A stretch of 64,000 bases of DNA, taken from assembly GCF_001557115.1 (NCBI RefSeq), contig NZ_LSKQ01000125.1, forward strand, positions 14,242 through 78,241, given 5' to 3'. The notes beneath the pieces were generated by a model that worked only from the letters and a program-made list of their open reading frames with translations, ran no database searches and was not told the DNA's origin. Position 1 is the stretch's first letter. Each line of letters starts with the position of its first letter. The translations under genes and the position numbers were made by a program. The stretch is from Erythrobacter sp. CCH5-A1. GTDB lineage: Bacteria > Pseudomonadota > Alphaproteobacteria > Sphingomonadales > Sphingomonadaceae. Below, in pieces: positions 43,542 to 54,684 of this stretch.

Positions 43542-43640
43542 GCGAAGTTTACAAAGTTGACACTGTAAACTTCGCAATCCTACAGGATTTCTCTTTGCAT
43601 TTCATTGTCTTGCATCGCAAAAGCGAAGTTGACACTGTGC
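43542..43640 (+). repeat. 99-bp palindromic dispersed element, copy B
   Basis: It has the same length as copy A (19110-19208) and is identical to it over the first 34 nt (palindrome with arms GCGAAGTTTAC and GTAAACTTCGC) and the last 17 nt (CGAAGTTGACACTGTGC). The internal hairpin reads AATCCT-AC-AGGATT against ATTCCT-AC-AGGAAT in copy A. The roughly 34-nt spacer has unrelated sequence. The 13-mer AAGTTGACACTGT occurs twice within the element. It lies in the 183-nt gap between panB and the SBF transporter gene, where no other feature is seen. Confidence 0.8.
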
Positions 43641-43716
43641 ATTCGCTTTTCGTGTCCGATCCCTTGCGAGGCCGCTTTGGCTGACAGTCCGAACGAACCG
43701 CTTCGTCATAGCGCGC

Positions 43717-44715
43717 TCAGCCCCCTGTAGGAAAGGCCCCGCTCCGTCCCCCGCGCGCCAGACGCATCGCCAGCGGCGCGGCGAGCACCAGCTGGGCAAG
43801 GTGATAGAGCAGCAGCGGCGCGATCACGAAACCGGCGCTTGCGGGCGGGAACAGGATCGCCGCCAAGGGCGCGCCGACCGCGACGCTCTTCTGCGAGCCG
43901 GCAAAGAGGAACGCGATCCGGTCACCGCGCGGCAGGCCCAGCAGACGCCCCGTGCCCCACGCCGCACCCAGTGCCAGCCCCAGCATCGCCAGCACCAGCA
44001 CCACCAGCGCGGCCCAGTCGGTGCCGGAGAACATCGTCGCCAGCCCCTGCTCGACCGCGCCCGAAAAGGCGACATAGACCGCAATCCCGATCACCGACCG
44101 GTCGAGCCAGGCGGCGGTCGCCTTGTGGGCGATCAGATGGTCGATGAAACGGTCCTGCACCGCCTGCCCGATGGCGAAGGGCAGGAGGAGGATCAGGAAA
44201 ATCCGGCCGATCGCCTCCAGCCCCACATCCGCAGCGCCCACCCCGCCGACAAGCGCAAACAGCGGCGCGCTCACCGCCACGCCCGCGATATTGATCAGCG
44301 CCGCGCCGACCACCGCGAGCGCGACATTGCCCTCGGCAAGGCTGGTGTAGGACGTCGCCGATTGCACGGTCGAAGGCAGGCAGCCGAGAAACACGAAGCC
44401 CAGCGCCACCAGCGGCGGCAGCACCGCGCCCGCGATCATGCCGAAGCCGAGCCCCAGCAATGTCATCGCACCGAACACGAACAGCATCAGCGGCCCGAAA
44501 TAGCGCCAATTGGCGAGGCCCTTGGCGATCTCGCTGCGGCGGATGCGCATGCCGTTGACGAGGAACAGCACGAAAATCCCGACATTGGAGACCGTCGTCG
44601 CGGTCGCCCTCGCCTCGCCGGCCGCGGGCAGCACCAGCGCGAGCGCGGTCGCGATCACCAGAACGGCGATCATCGGGTCGCGCAGGAAGGGGAAGATTTG
44701 CAAAAGGCGGGACAT
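43717..44715 (-). CDS. Bile acid:sodium symporter (SBF-like) family transporter
   Basis: This 332-residue protein has about ten membrane spans. The regions NVGIFVLFLVNGMRI and FVFLGCLPSTVQSATSYTSLAEGNVALAVV are typical of SBF-like (YfeH-type) transporters, where paired crossed helices bind sodium. The C-terminal FLFAGSQKSVAVGAPLAAILFP is the second inverted-repeat crossing. The substrate is unknown. The gene is transcribed in the same direction as the TPR-lipoprotein gene, which ends 46 nt upstream. Confidence 0.87.
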   Translation of the reverse strand: MSRLLQIFPFLRDPMIAVLVIATALALVLPAAGEARATATTVSNVGIFVLFLVNGMRIRRSEIAKGLANWRYFGPLMLFVFGAMTLLGLGFGMIAGAVLPPLVALGFVFLGCLPSTVQSATSYTSLAEGNVALAVVGAALINIAGVAVSAPLFALVGGVGAADVGLEAIGRIFLILLLPFAIGQAVQDRFIDHLIAHKATAAWLDRSVIGIAVYVAFSGAVEQGLATMFSGTDWAALVVLVLAMLGLALGAAWGTGRLLGLPRGDRIAFLFAGSQKSVAVGAPLAAILFPPASAGFVIAPLLLYHLAQLVLAAPLAMRLARGGRSGAFPTGG

Positions 44716-44760
44716 TGATGCGGGCGTCCCTGCCCTCCCCGTCCGCTCTTGTCGAGCGCG

Positions 44761-46231
44761 CTATTTCGCCGTCAGGCTGCGCGGGCGCAGTTCGGCGAGC
44801 AGCGCGGCGAAGCGCTCTGCTGCGGCCGTGTCGCCCGCTTCGCGCGCGGCGCGCTCGCGCAAGGCGAGCAGCGCCGGATCGTGCCCGGCGCCCAGCGCCA
44901 GCGCATGATCGATCAGCAGCGCGGTGCGCCGCCAATCGCCGCGCGCCGCCTGCCATTCGGCGAGCCCGGCAAGCGCGCTCGCATTCTCGGTCTCGCCCGC
45001 GACCTGCCGGGCGAGCAGCATCTCGGCGGCCCCCCGGTTGCCATGGCGCGCGAAGGTCCACACCGCCTTGCGGGTCAGCGGCCAGGGGCGCCGCGCCTCG
45101 GAGGCGAGCGCGTAGGACGTGAGCGCACCGCGCGGGTCGCCCGCGCCCAGCAGCGCATCGCCCGCCAATGCGGCGACATCGGCAGAGGCGGGAAATTTCT
45201 CGCGCAGCGCCGCCGCCTCGGCGCGGGCACCTGCGGCATTGCCGTTCCACAGCATCCGGCGAATGGCGTTGGCGGGCGGCGGCAACCCGTCACGCAGCGC
45301 GAGCAGCACAGGTTCGGCGCGGTAGGGCGCGTAGGCCCGCGCCAGCAGCGGCGCTGCCGCGGTGCGGTCGCCCAGACGCTCGTAGGCGCGCGCGACCAGC
45401 ATCAGGAGATAGGGCGAGGCTTCGGGCAGGCTCGCCTCGGGTCCGAAGCGCCGGACCAGATCGGCATCGCGCCCGCCTTCGAACAGGGCCCGGGCCAGCA
45501 ACTCGCGCACCCGCGCATTGGCAGGCTGGCGCGCGGCGAGGGCTTCGAGGATCGCCGCCGCACTGTCGGCATTGCCCTCCTCGAGGCTGATGAGCGCATC
45601 GAGCAGCAGCGCCGCGGGCACGCCGCGCGTCGCCATCCCGCTCTTGCCGAGCAGGCTGCGGGCGATGGTGAACTGGCCGCCGCGCGCGGCCAGAACGGCC
45701 TGGATATAGGGCGCGCGGGCATCATCGGGCGCGGCCGCAGCGAGTGCGCGGGCGGCCTTGAGGCTGGCGCGCGCCTCGCCCCCATCGCCGAGCGTCGCGG
45801 CATAGTCGGCAAGGGTATCGGGGTCATCGGACACGGCCCGGCGCGCGGCTTCGAACCACACCAGCGAATCCGCCGCGCCGTGCGCGTCGCGCACCAGCAG
45901 CGCACGCAGGCGCAGCGCGGGGGCATAGTCGGGGCCGAAGGCGAGCGCGCGGTCGGCGGCCTCCAAGGCTGTCAGATGCTCGCCGCCGCGCAGCCGCAGC
46001 CGGGCGATGGCGAGCCACAGGTCAGGGCTTTCGGGCGCGAGGCTGCGCGCCTCGTCGAGCTTGCGCCCGGCATCGGCGAGCGCGCCCTTGGCCATGGCGC
46101 CGTCGGCCTCGGCGAGAAGGCGGGTGAAGGCAGCCCCGCCCTGCCCGATCGCGCGTCGCGGCGGTTGAGGGGGGCCTTGCGAACACCCCGCCAGAGCCAG
46201 CGCCACCACCGCCGCCAGCGCGGCAAGGGCG

Positions 46232-46248
<17 letters not shown>
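44761..46248 (-). CDS. TPR-repeat lipoprotein
   Basis: The 495-residue protein has a lipoprotein signal (LAAVVALALAGCSQG, Cys near residue 22) and many TPR-like helix pairs through to the C-terminus (LAEADGAMAKGALADAGRKL, ALRLRALLVRDAHGAADSL and others). It is probably anchored in the outer membrane facing the periplasm. It overlaps the prsR 3' end by 17 nt, so it is linked to the PrsK-PrsR and sugar-transferase genes. PEP-CTERM loci often carry a TPR lipoprotein (PrsT), usually longer. Here a related role in envelope or exopolysaccharide export is inferred. ATG 46266 is an alternative start. Confidence 0.75.
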
Positions 46249-47595
<1,347 letters not shown>

Positions 47596-47596
<1 letters not shown>

Positions 47597-49716
47597 CACA
47601 CGGCCTCCTGAATTGCTGGATCATCGCCTGCTCCGAGCAGGCGCACCGCTTCGGCAAGCGGCAGGACCACGGCAAAGCGCGTGCCGAGCCCCTCGCGGCT
47701 CTCGACCGACACGCGCCCGCCCATCGCCTTGATGAGCTCACGCGCTTCGAAGGCGCCGATGCCGAAGCCGCCGGGCTTGGAGGAGACGAAGGGTTTGAAC
47801 AGACCCGTGCGCACGAATTCCGGGCTCATGCCGTGGCCGGAATCGACCACCGCAATGCTGCCCGAAAGCCCCTCGGCGGTGACGTCGAGGAACACCGGCG
47901 CACCGGCCTGGCTTGCGTCGATGGCGTTCTGGACGAGGTGGATCAGCGCCTGTTCCAGCGCCTCGCGGTTGCCCATGACCCGCACCGGCACATTGCGGGT
48001 GAGGGCCACCTGATGCCCTCCGGCAAAACGCGCGGCGATCCCCTTGGCGAGCGCCACCAGCTCGATCTCGCCGCTCGCCGAAGCCTGCCCCGCCCCGTAG
48101 CGGCCAAGCCGGGCGAGCAGCGCGGAGAGCTTGTCGGCGGAATTGCGCAAGGTCACCAGCATGTCGGCGCGGAAGGCGGGATTGTCGGCGTGCTTCTCGG
48201 CATTGGCGGCGAGCAGCGACAATTGGCTGACGAGGTTCTTGATGTCGTGCATCACGAAGGCCATGCGGCGGTTGAATTCGTCGAACCGGCTCGCGTCCAT
48301 CAGCGCCTGCTGCCCGGCCTGTTCGGCAAGGTAGCTCGCCAGCTGCTGGCCCGCGACGCGCAGGAGGTCGAAGTCCTCCCAGTCGAGCTGGCGCGGATTG
48401 CGCGGGCGGGCGAGGACGATCACGCCGACCAGGCGGTCGAAGTGGATCAGCGGCACCAGCGCCCAGGCGTCCTCGGCCTCCATCAGCCACTGGGGCACCT
48501 GCGCGCTCTCGCCGTGGTGGTCGATCCCGCCGCGCGCCTCGTCGAGGGCGAGCACCATGTTGTGCTGTTCGAGCAGGCCCGAGAGGGCAAATTCGCCCGC
48601 CACCGCAGGCACGGCAATGGTGGGCCAGTTCCAGCGCGCGGTGAGTTCGAGCTGGGCCTGTTCGTTGGGCATGAGCAAAAGGCCCGCAGGGCTCTCGGTG
48701 ATGTCGGCCAGCGCCTTGACCACGCGCTCCTCGAGGCTCGCCCCGCCCGCAGTGCCGTGCCCGATCGTGCGGGTGAAGCGCAGCCATTCCTGGCGGTAGT
48801 CGTAGCGGTGCTGGAAGAGATGCTTGGTGGCCATCACCCGCACCCATCCGCGCAGGCGCGGCGATGGCAGTGCAAGGCACGCGGCAAGGATCGCGGCGAC
48901 CACGAACACCGCCTGGCTCGCGCGCGCCACGTCGCCCCCTAGCAGCGCCAGCGATTTGGCGATCAGCACCATGCCGGCCAGATACCCGCCGATCAGCAGC
49001 AGCGAGAGCGTGCGGAAGGTGACCGCGCGCGACGGGCTGAACTGCACCCGGGGCCCGGCCGCATTCATCCCGAGCGCGAAGATCACCGCCATCCCGCCCG
49101 CAACCAGCCCGCGGGCATCGCTCAGCACCGCCGGCATCGCGCCGCCGAGATAGGCGAGGGTGTGCAGGTTGAGATCGTAGGCGAAGATCCCGGTCAGGGC
49201 CATGCCGGTCCAACGCAGCACCGGGCGCATGGCGCTCGCCGCGCCCGCATAGAGGTTGTGGAGCAGCATCAGCGCGCCGATCGCCACCAGCATGTCGATC
49301 AGCACCCGTGCCTCGAAGGCGGCCTGATCGACCTCGGCCGTGCCGCCGAGCGACAGTCCCATCCACAGCACCACCAGCTGCAGCAGCTGCACCAGCACGA
49401 GCGCGATGATCACCGGACGCACGGGCTTCAGGCTGTCGCTGCGGCCATCGGCGGCGAACAGGCTGAAGATCGTCGCGATCAGAGCGAGATTGCGCGCCAT
49501 CGCCGCGATCACTGCCGCGCCGTGATCGGGGCCGAGCGCTGCGGCAAGCGCGCACCATGCAGCGCTCGCCGCCGCGGCCGCCATCAGCCCGATCCGGTCA
49601 GGGCGCGCGCGCTCGCCGTGGCGCCATATCCACAGCAGCGCGCCCGCGCTCAGCACCGCGCCCGCGATCCAAGCGAGCAGGCCGGCCAGCGGCAGCATGG
49701 CCTCGGGCCAGATCAC
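47596..49716 (-). CDS. prsK: PEP-CTERM-type membrane sensor histidine kinase PrsK
   Basis: This 706-residue sensor kinase has about eight N-terminal membrane spans (residues 5-290), a GAF-like region (about 320-470) and a C-terminal kinase core. The H box is FVMHDIKNLVSQLSLL, of the PrsK/DctB-like kind, with N box HLVQNAIDASQ and G boxes VDSGHGMSPEFV and KPGGFGIGAFEAREL. GTG 49716 overlaps the upstream stop (GTGA) and has GGAGG 7 nt before it, so it is preferred to a GTG at 49734. It forms a pair with PrsR. Confidence 0.88.
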
Positions 49717-51098
49717 CGCGCGCCCTCCGGCCACAGGATCACCCGCAAGGTCTGGAGCAGGATCACGAAATCGAGGAAGGGCGTATAATTCTTGGCGTAA
49801 TAGAGATCATATTCGAGCTTGCAGCGGCTGTCCTCGACCGAGGCGCCGTAGGGGTAGTTGATCTGCGCCCACCCGGTGATGCCGGGCTTCACCATGTGGC
49901 GCTCGCCATAGAAGGGGATCTCCTCCTCGAGGCTCTCGACGAAGGAGGGCACTTCGGGGCGCGGGCCGACGAAGCTCATTTCGCCCTTCAAGACGCTCCA
50001 GGTCTGGGGCAATTCGTCGATGCGGACCTTGCGGATGAAGCGGCCGAGGCGGGTGATGCGCGGATCGTTTTCCTCGGCCCACTTGGCCCCGTCCTTCTCG
50101 GCATCGGTGCGCATCGAACGCAGCTTGATGAGCGTGAAGGGCTCGCCATAGAGGCCCACGCGGCGCTGGCGGAAAAAGGCGGGTCCCTTGCTGTCGAGCT
50201 TCACGAGGCCTGCAAACAGGAGGATAATCGGGAAGGTCAGGGCCAGCAGGATCACACTTGCGGTGATGTCGAAGATGCGCTTGCAGGCGCTCGAGAACAT
50301 GCGGCTGCTCGAAAATCCGTCGGAGAAGATCAGCCAGCTGGGATTGACCGTGTCGAGATCGACGCGGCCGGTCTCGCGCTCGATGAAGCTCGAGAAATCG
50401 TTGACGTGGACGCCCTTGGTCTTGATCCTGAGGAGGTCTTTCAGGGGCAACGAATTGCGCCGTTCCTGCAACGCCAGCACCACTTCGGAGACGCCGAGGT
50501 TCTCGACGAAGCGGCCGAGATCGTGGATCGCGCTGCGCGGGATGGCTTCCTCGACCACGCGGTTGTTGTCGCTCATGGCGATATAGGCGACGATCGCGAA
50601 ACCAGTCTCGGGCCTCTCGCCCAGCTCGCGCAAACGCTGCGCCCGGTCGCCCGCGCCCAGCACCATGACGCGGCGGCGGAAGGCGGACGAACCGAGGAAG
50701 GAGTTGAGCAGCAGCCGGTCGGCCACCAGCACCAGGATCGCAAGGCCCATGGTGTAGAGCAGCGTCGAACGCCAGAACAGCTCGCTCGGGATGACGAAGT
50801 CGACCACCGCCAGCGCAATGATGCCGAGGCTGATCGCCACCAGCACCCGCGCTCCGGCGAAGCGCAGGGAGCGCAGCGCGTTGGGGCCGTAGACCCCGAC
50901 CGCGATCATCGCGAGCCAGATCACCATCGAGGTGCCGAACAGCGCCATCGAGCGTCCGCCCAATTCGCCCAGGTCCATGCCGATCTGCGCCGCACGCCAC
51001 TGCCAGGCGATCTCGCTCGCCAAGATCAGCAGCCCGAGATCGAGCAGCCCGAGCAGCAGCACGGCGTGGGGAATGTAATGCTTGAACAGGCGGATCAT
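49713..51098 (-). CDS. XrtA/PEP-CTERM-type polyprenyl-phosphate sugar transferase
   Basis: The 461-residue initiating glycosyltransferase has four to five N-terminal membrane spans, a CoA-binding-like domain (VMVLGAGDRAQRL) and a C-terminal bacterial sugar-transferase domain. That domain begins KRIFDITASVILLALTFPIILLFAGLVKLDSKGPAFFRQRRVG and carries MRTDAE and the WSVLKGEMSFVGPRPEVP block. It would load the first sugar onto undecaprenyl phosphate for exopolysaccharide. An inverted repeat (51163-51182) lies upstream and may be its operator. It leads the block with prsK, prsR and the TPR lipoprotein. Confidence 0.9.
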   Translation of the reverse strand: MIRLFKHYIPHAVLLLGLLDLGLLILASEIAWQWRAAQIGMDLGELGGRSMALFGTSMVIWLAMIAVGVYGPNALRSLRFAGARVLVAISLGIIALAVVDFVIPSELFWRSTLLYTMGLAILVLVADRLLLNSFLGSSAFRRRVMVLGAGDRAQRLRELGERPETGFAIVAYIAMSDNNRVVEEAIPRSAIHDLGRFVENLGVSEVVLALQERRNSLPLKDLLRIKTKGVHVNDFSSFIERETGRVDLDTVNPSWLIFSDGFSSSRMFSSACKRIFDITASVILLALTFPIILLFAGLVKLDSKGPAFFRQRRVGLYGEPFTLIKLRSMRTDAEKDGAKWAEENDPRITRLGRFIRKVRIDELPQTWSVLKGEMSFVGPRPEVPSFVESLEEEIPFYGERHMVKPGITGWAQINYPYGASVEDSRCKLEYDLYYAKNYTPFLDFVILLQTLRVILWPEGAR

Positions 51099-51162
51099 TG
51101 CGCGCGGGGCCTCTGGTGCATGCCCACCCGCTTTTAGGGACCAGACCTTAAGTGTCGGTAAA

Positions 51163-51182
51163 CTTTACACCCGACTGTAAAG
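51163..51182. promoter_or_regulatory. Inverted repeat upstream of the sugar transferase gene
   Basis: CTTTACA-N6-TGTAAAG lies 65 nt upstream of the sugar-transferase ATG and 46 nt past the end of the scfR-like gene. It is a perfect 7-bp dyad in an otherwise GC-rich 129-nt gap and is a candidate operator. Its regulator is unknown. Confidence 0.4.
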
Positions 51183-51227
51183 CGCGCGCATTTCTGCGGG
51201 GTGCGAGGGTTAACGCGGGATTTGGCG

Positions 51228-52577
51228 TCACACGCGTGGACGCGGGAGCGTGCTGGCGAGCCGCGCCGGGGCCGGGGTCAGGCATTCAGCCTTGCCGCAG
51301 CGCCCGCACGGCGTGCCGAGCGGCACGGCGTCGAGCCGGTCGAGCGATTGGCCGCGCGCATGCGCCAGGTCTCCGGCAAAACGCGCCTCGATCCCCAGCA
51401 CTACCGCACGGCGGCCCGAACACATCACTCCGTCGCCGTCGACGGTGCGGGTGATGGTGAACCAGTGGCGACCTGCGCCCTCGCCCTCGCCGAAGGTGGC
51501 AGCCTGGGTGAGGACGGTGCCGGGGCGCTCGAAGGCGGCATAGGGCACCCACGCCGGCCAGCGCGCACCTTCGAGCGGGTAGAGCGCCCCGCTCCCCCCG
51601 GCGGTGAAGCGGGTCATGCGCCCCGCCCGGTCGATCACTGCCATGAAGAACGGCAGGCCGCGCTCGCCGACGCGGCCCAAGGTGGTGAGCCGCTCGGCGA
51701 CCTGATCGAAGCTGACGGCAAAGCGGCGTTGCAGGACCGCAAGGTCGTATCCGGTGGCCTCGCAGGCGCGCAGGAAGCGGCGGTAGGGCAGCAGCAGCGC
51801 GCCCGCGAGGTAATCGGCGATATGTTCGCGCAAGACCTCGCGCGCCTCGGCGCTGGCGAGATTCGCGCCGGCGACGATGGTCTCGATCCCCTCGCGCATT
51901 TCCAGCTGCCCCACCTGCCGCGCGATCTGGAAGCGGCGGGCGGCGCCGGGGAGCATCTCGGAGAGTTGGAGCTGGCGCGCATGGAGATCGAGGCGGTGGA
52001 CCTGCCCCGGCATGACTTCCGCGGGAAGGATGCGGACCTGCAGCTGGTGCTTTTCGCGCAGCCGTTCGGAGAGCGCGGCGCTGAGCTCCCCGCGGCTGAG
52101 GCGCAGCTCATCGGCGAGGTCTTCGGCGGCATGGTCGAGGTCGGCAAAATGGTTCTGCCAGCGTTCGACCGCGCGGCGCGCGGCGGTGGCGGCATCTTCG
52201 GCGACCACGCGCTCGCCGCCCCCGCCGCTGTCGTAAAGCCGCGCGAAGGCAGCAGCGACCTGCGGGGCGGCGGCGAGGAATTCCTGCACCTCCTCGCGGT
52301 CGATCCCCAAGTCGGCGAAGCGCTTGTCGGCCATGCGGCGCGCCAAACCGTCGAGCCCGCCGATCGCGTCATCCTCACGCAAGGAGCGCGGGTCGAAGTC
52401 GAAGCGCTCGATCACCTGCACCAGCACGCGGGCGGACAGGGGACGCTGGTTGCGCTCGATGAGGTTGAGGTAGGAGGGCGAGATGCCGAGCAGGCTGGCC
52501 ATGCCCGCTTGGGTGAGGCCCTCGCGCTTGCGCAAGCGGCGCAGGGCGGGTCCGGCGAGAAGATTGGTGTCGGGCAT
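51228..52577 (-). CDS. ScfR/RamB-like short-chain fatty acyl regulator (XRE-ImmA type)
   Basis: The 449-residue regulator has an N-terminal XRE helix-turn-helix (RRLRKREGLTQAGMASLLGISPSYLNLIERNQRP, residues 13-46), a central ImmA/IrrE-like segment (REHIADYLAGALLLPYRRFLRACEATGYDLAVLQRRF) and a C-terminal DUF2083-type domain with CGRCGKAEC. The zinc-protease HExxH is replaced by HIADY, as expected for regulators that sense acyl-CoA rather than cleave. It is divergent from isocitrate lyase, and related proteins control the glyoxylate and methylcitrate pathways. Confidence 0.85.
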   Translation of the reverse strand: MPDTNLLAGPALRRLRKREGLTQAGMASLLGISPSYLNLIERNQRPLSARVLVQVIERFDFDPRSLREDDAIGGLDGLARRMADKRFADLGIDREEVQEFLAAAPQVAAAFARLYDSGGGGERVVAEDAATAARRAVERWQNHFADLDHAAEDLADELRLSRGELSAALSERLREKHQLQVRILPAEVMPGQVHRLDLHARQLQLSEMLPGAARRFQIARQVGQLEMREGIETIVAGANLASAEAREVLREHIADYLAGALLLPYRRFLRACEATGYDLAVLQRRFAVSFDQVAERLTTLGRVGERGLPFFMAVIDRAGRMTRFTAGGSGALYPLEGARWPAWVPYAAFERPGTVLTQAATFGEGEGAGRHWFTITRTVDGDGVMCSGRRAVVLGIEARFAGDLAHARGQSLDRLDAVPLGTPCGRCGKAECLTPAPARLASTLPRPRV

Positions 52578-52583
52578 GTCGCT

Positions 52584-52594
52584 TTTGTAAACTT
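52584..52594. promoter_or_regulatory. RamB/ScfR-like motif in the scfR-aceA gap
   Basis: On the minus strand this reads AAGTTTACAAA, close to the RamB-type AAAGTTTGCAAA. A weaker TGTAAGTTT lies at 52650-52658. Both are in the 181-nt gap between the divergent regulator and aceA starts. The site lies 7 nt from the regulator start, so autoregulation is also possible. Confidence 0.4.
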
Positions 52595-52758
52595 ATTTAC
52601 CGATTGACACAAGATCGCGGGCAATTGTCCGCATAGCGACACGATTTTCTGTAAGTTTCCCTGTCATGCTGCGCCGCAACACGCCAAAGCGGGGCCATCC
52701 AAGCGGCGCGAGTCCGAACGGCCCCGCGCTCCTCCCCGCAGATGGACAGGAGATGCAC

Positions 52759-54357
52759 ATGACTTACCAGAACACCATCGCCCAGATGCAGGCCGTCGTC
52801 GCCGCCAATGGGCCGAGCTGGGCCGCGATCGACCCCGAGAGCGCCGCGCGCATGGTGATCCAGAACCGTTTCCGCACCGGCCTCGACATCGCCAAGTACA
52901 CCGCCAAGATCATGCGCGCCGACATGGCCGCCTATGACGCCGACCCCGCGCAATACACCCAGTCGCTCGGCTGCTGGCACGGCTTCATCGCGCAGCAGAA
53001 GCTGATCGCGATCAAGAAGCACTTTGGCTCGACCAAGCGCCGCTACCTCTACCTCTCGGGCTGGATGGTCGCCGCGCTGCGCAGCGAGTTCGGCCCCCTG
53101 CCCGACCAGTCGATGCACGAGAAGACCTCGGTGCCCGCGCTGATCGAGGAGCTCTACACCTTCCTCAAGCAGGCCGACGCCCGCGAGCTCGGCATGATGT
53201 TCCGCGCCCTCGACGCCGCCCGCAAGGCCGGTGACGCGGTCGAGGCCAAGCGCATCGAGAACGCGATCGACAATTACGAAACCCACGTGGTGCCGATCAT
53301 CGCCGACATCGACGCGGGCTTCGGCAACGCGGAAGCGACCTACCTCCTCGCCAAGAAGATGATCGAGGCCGGGGCCTGCGCGCTCCAGATCGAGAACCAG
53401 GTCTCGGACGAGAAGCAGTGCGGCCACCAGGACGGCAAGGTTACCGTGCCGCACGAGGACTTCCTCCAGAAGATCCGCGCCTGCCGCCATGCCTTCCTCG
53501 AAATGGGCGTGGAAGACGGGATCATCGTCGCCCGCACCGACTCGCTCGGCGCCGGCCTCACCAAGCAGATCGCCTTCTCGAAGGAGCCGGGCGATCTGGG
53601 CGACCAGTACAACAGCTTCCTCGATGCCGATGAAGTCGATCCGGCCAACATCACCAACGGCCAGGTCTTCATCAGCCGCGACGGCAAGCTGCTCGCGCCC
53701 AAGCGCCTGCCCTCGAACCTCTACCAGTTCCGCGCCGGCACGGGCGAGGACCGCGTGGTGCTCGACTGCATCACCAGCCTCCAGAATGGCGCTGACCTCC
53801 TCTGGATCGAGACCGAGAAGCCGCATGTCGAGCAGATCGCCGGCATGGTCGACCGCATCCGCGAAGTCGTGCCGAACGCCAAGCTCGTCTACAACAACTC
53901 GCCCAGCTTCAACTGGACGCTGAACTTCCGCCAGCAGGTGTTCGACGCCTGGGAAGCGGCGGGCAAGGACGTCTCGGCTTACGACCGCGCGAAGCTGATG
54001 AGCGTCGACTACGACGGCACCGAGCTGTCGAACGAAGCCGACGAGAAAATCCGCACCTTCCAGCGCGATGCCGCTGCGCGGGCTGGCATCTTCCACCACC
54101 TCATCACCCTGCCGACCTACCACACCGCCGCGCTCAGCACCGACAACCTCGCCCGCGAGTACTTCGGCGAGGCGGGCATGCTCGGCTACGTCAAGAACGT
54201 GCAGCGCGAGGAGATCCGCCAGGGCATCGCCTGTGTGAAGCACCAGAACATGTCGGGCTCCGACATCGGTGACGATCACAAGGAATACTTCGCCGGTGAA
54301 GCCGCCCTGAAGGCAGGCGGCGTCCACAACACGATGAACCAGTTCGAGGCGGCGTAA
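52759..54357 (+). CDS. aceA: Isocitrate lyase
   Basis: AceA cleaves isocitrate to glyoxylate and succinate, the first step of the glyoxylate shunt used on acetate and fatty acids. The 532-residue length matches the longer AceA form found in Pseudomonas and alphaproteobacteria. The catalytic loop is DEKQCGHQDGKV, with the active-site Cys, and metal-binding acidic residues lie in IIADIDAGFGNAEATY. GGAG lies 7 nt upstream of the ATG. An alternative ATG at 52753 is 2 codons upstream. Divergent from a ScfR-like regulator that probably controls it. Confidence 0.95.
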   Translation: MTYQNTIAQMQAVVAANGPSWAAIDPESAARMVIQNRFRTGLDIAKYTAKIMRADMAAYDADPAQYTQSLGCWHGFIAQQKLIAIKKHFGSTKRRYLYLSGWMVAALRSEFGPLPDQSMHEKTSVPALIEELYTFLKQADARELGMMFRALDAARKAGDAVEAKRIENAIDNYETHVVPIIADIDAGFGNAEATYLLAKKMIEAGACALQIENQVSDEKQCGHQDGKVTVPHEDFLQKIRACRHAFLEMGVEDGIIVARTDSLGAGLTKQIAFSKEPGDLGDQYNSFLDADEVDPANITNGQVFISRDGKLLAPKRLPSNLYQFRAGTGEDRVVLDCITSLQNGADLLWIETEKPHVEQIAGMVDRIREVVPNAKLVYNNSPSFNWTLNFRQQVFDAWEAAGKDVSAYDRAKLMSVDYDGTELSNEADEKIRTFQRDAAARAGIFHHLITLPTYHTAALSTDNLAREYFGEAGMLGYVKNVQREEIRQGIACVKHQNMSGSDIGDDHKEYFAGEAALKAGGVHNTMNQFEAA

Positions 54358-54378
54358 GCCGCGAGGGCTTGGGAGAGA

Positions 54379-54414
54379 ATCCCGGGAGGACCGGACAATC
54401 CGGCCTTCCGGGAT
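54379..54414 (+). other. Strong hairpin between aceA and a small gene
   Basis: ATCCCGGGAGGACCGGA pairs with TCCGGCCTTCCGGGAT around ACAA, with one bulge and one mismatch. No T run follows, so it may stabilise the aceA transcript or partly terminate before the small downstream gene. Confidence 0.5.
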
Positions 54415-54466
54415 GCCATCGAACCGCCTAAGGCTTGCCGGGTGACATCACCCAGCGGAGAGTGAC

Positions 54467-54652
54467 ATGACCGATACCGACACCCCCAAAACCGAACCCT
54501 CGCGCGCCCGCGCGCTGCTTTCGACCGCCGACATGAAGCTGCTGCGCCGTGCGCTCGAAAGCCACGCCCGCAACACCGAGGACCGCGAGGAGCTGGCCAA
54601 GATCAACGCCCTGCACCACCGGCTCGGCACCTACGTTCCGTCGGGCGAGTAA
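54467..54652 (+). CDS. Small protein of unknown function downstream of aceA
   Basis: This 61-residue hydrophilic protein has a central helical segment STADMKLLRRALESHARNTEDREELAKINALHHRLGTY. GGAGAG precedes the ATG by 5 nt. Its position after aceA, before a strong terminator, suggests it is the last gene of that transcript. I do not recognise a domain. Small size makes the coding call less certain, but the ribosome-binding site and terminator context support it. Confidence 0.65.
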   Translation: MTDTDTPKTEPSRARALLSTADMKLLRRALESHARNTEDREELAKINALHHRLGTYVPSGE

Positions 54653-54684
54653 CCCGGCACCACAGTTCTCCTGGGGAGGAGAAA

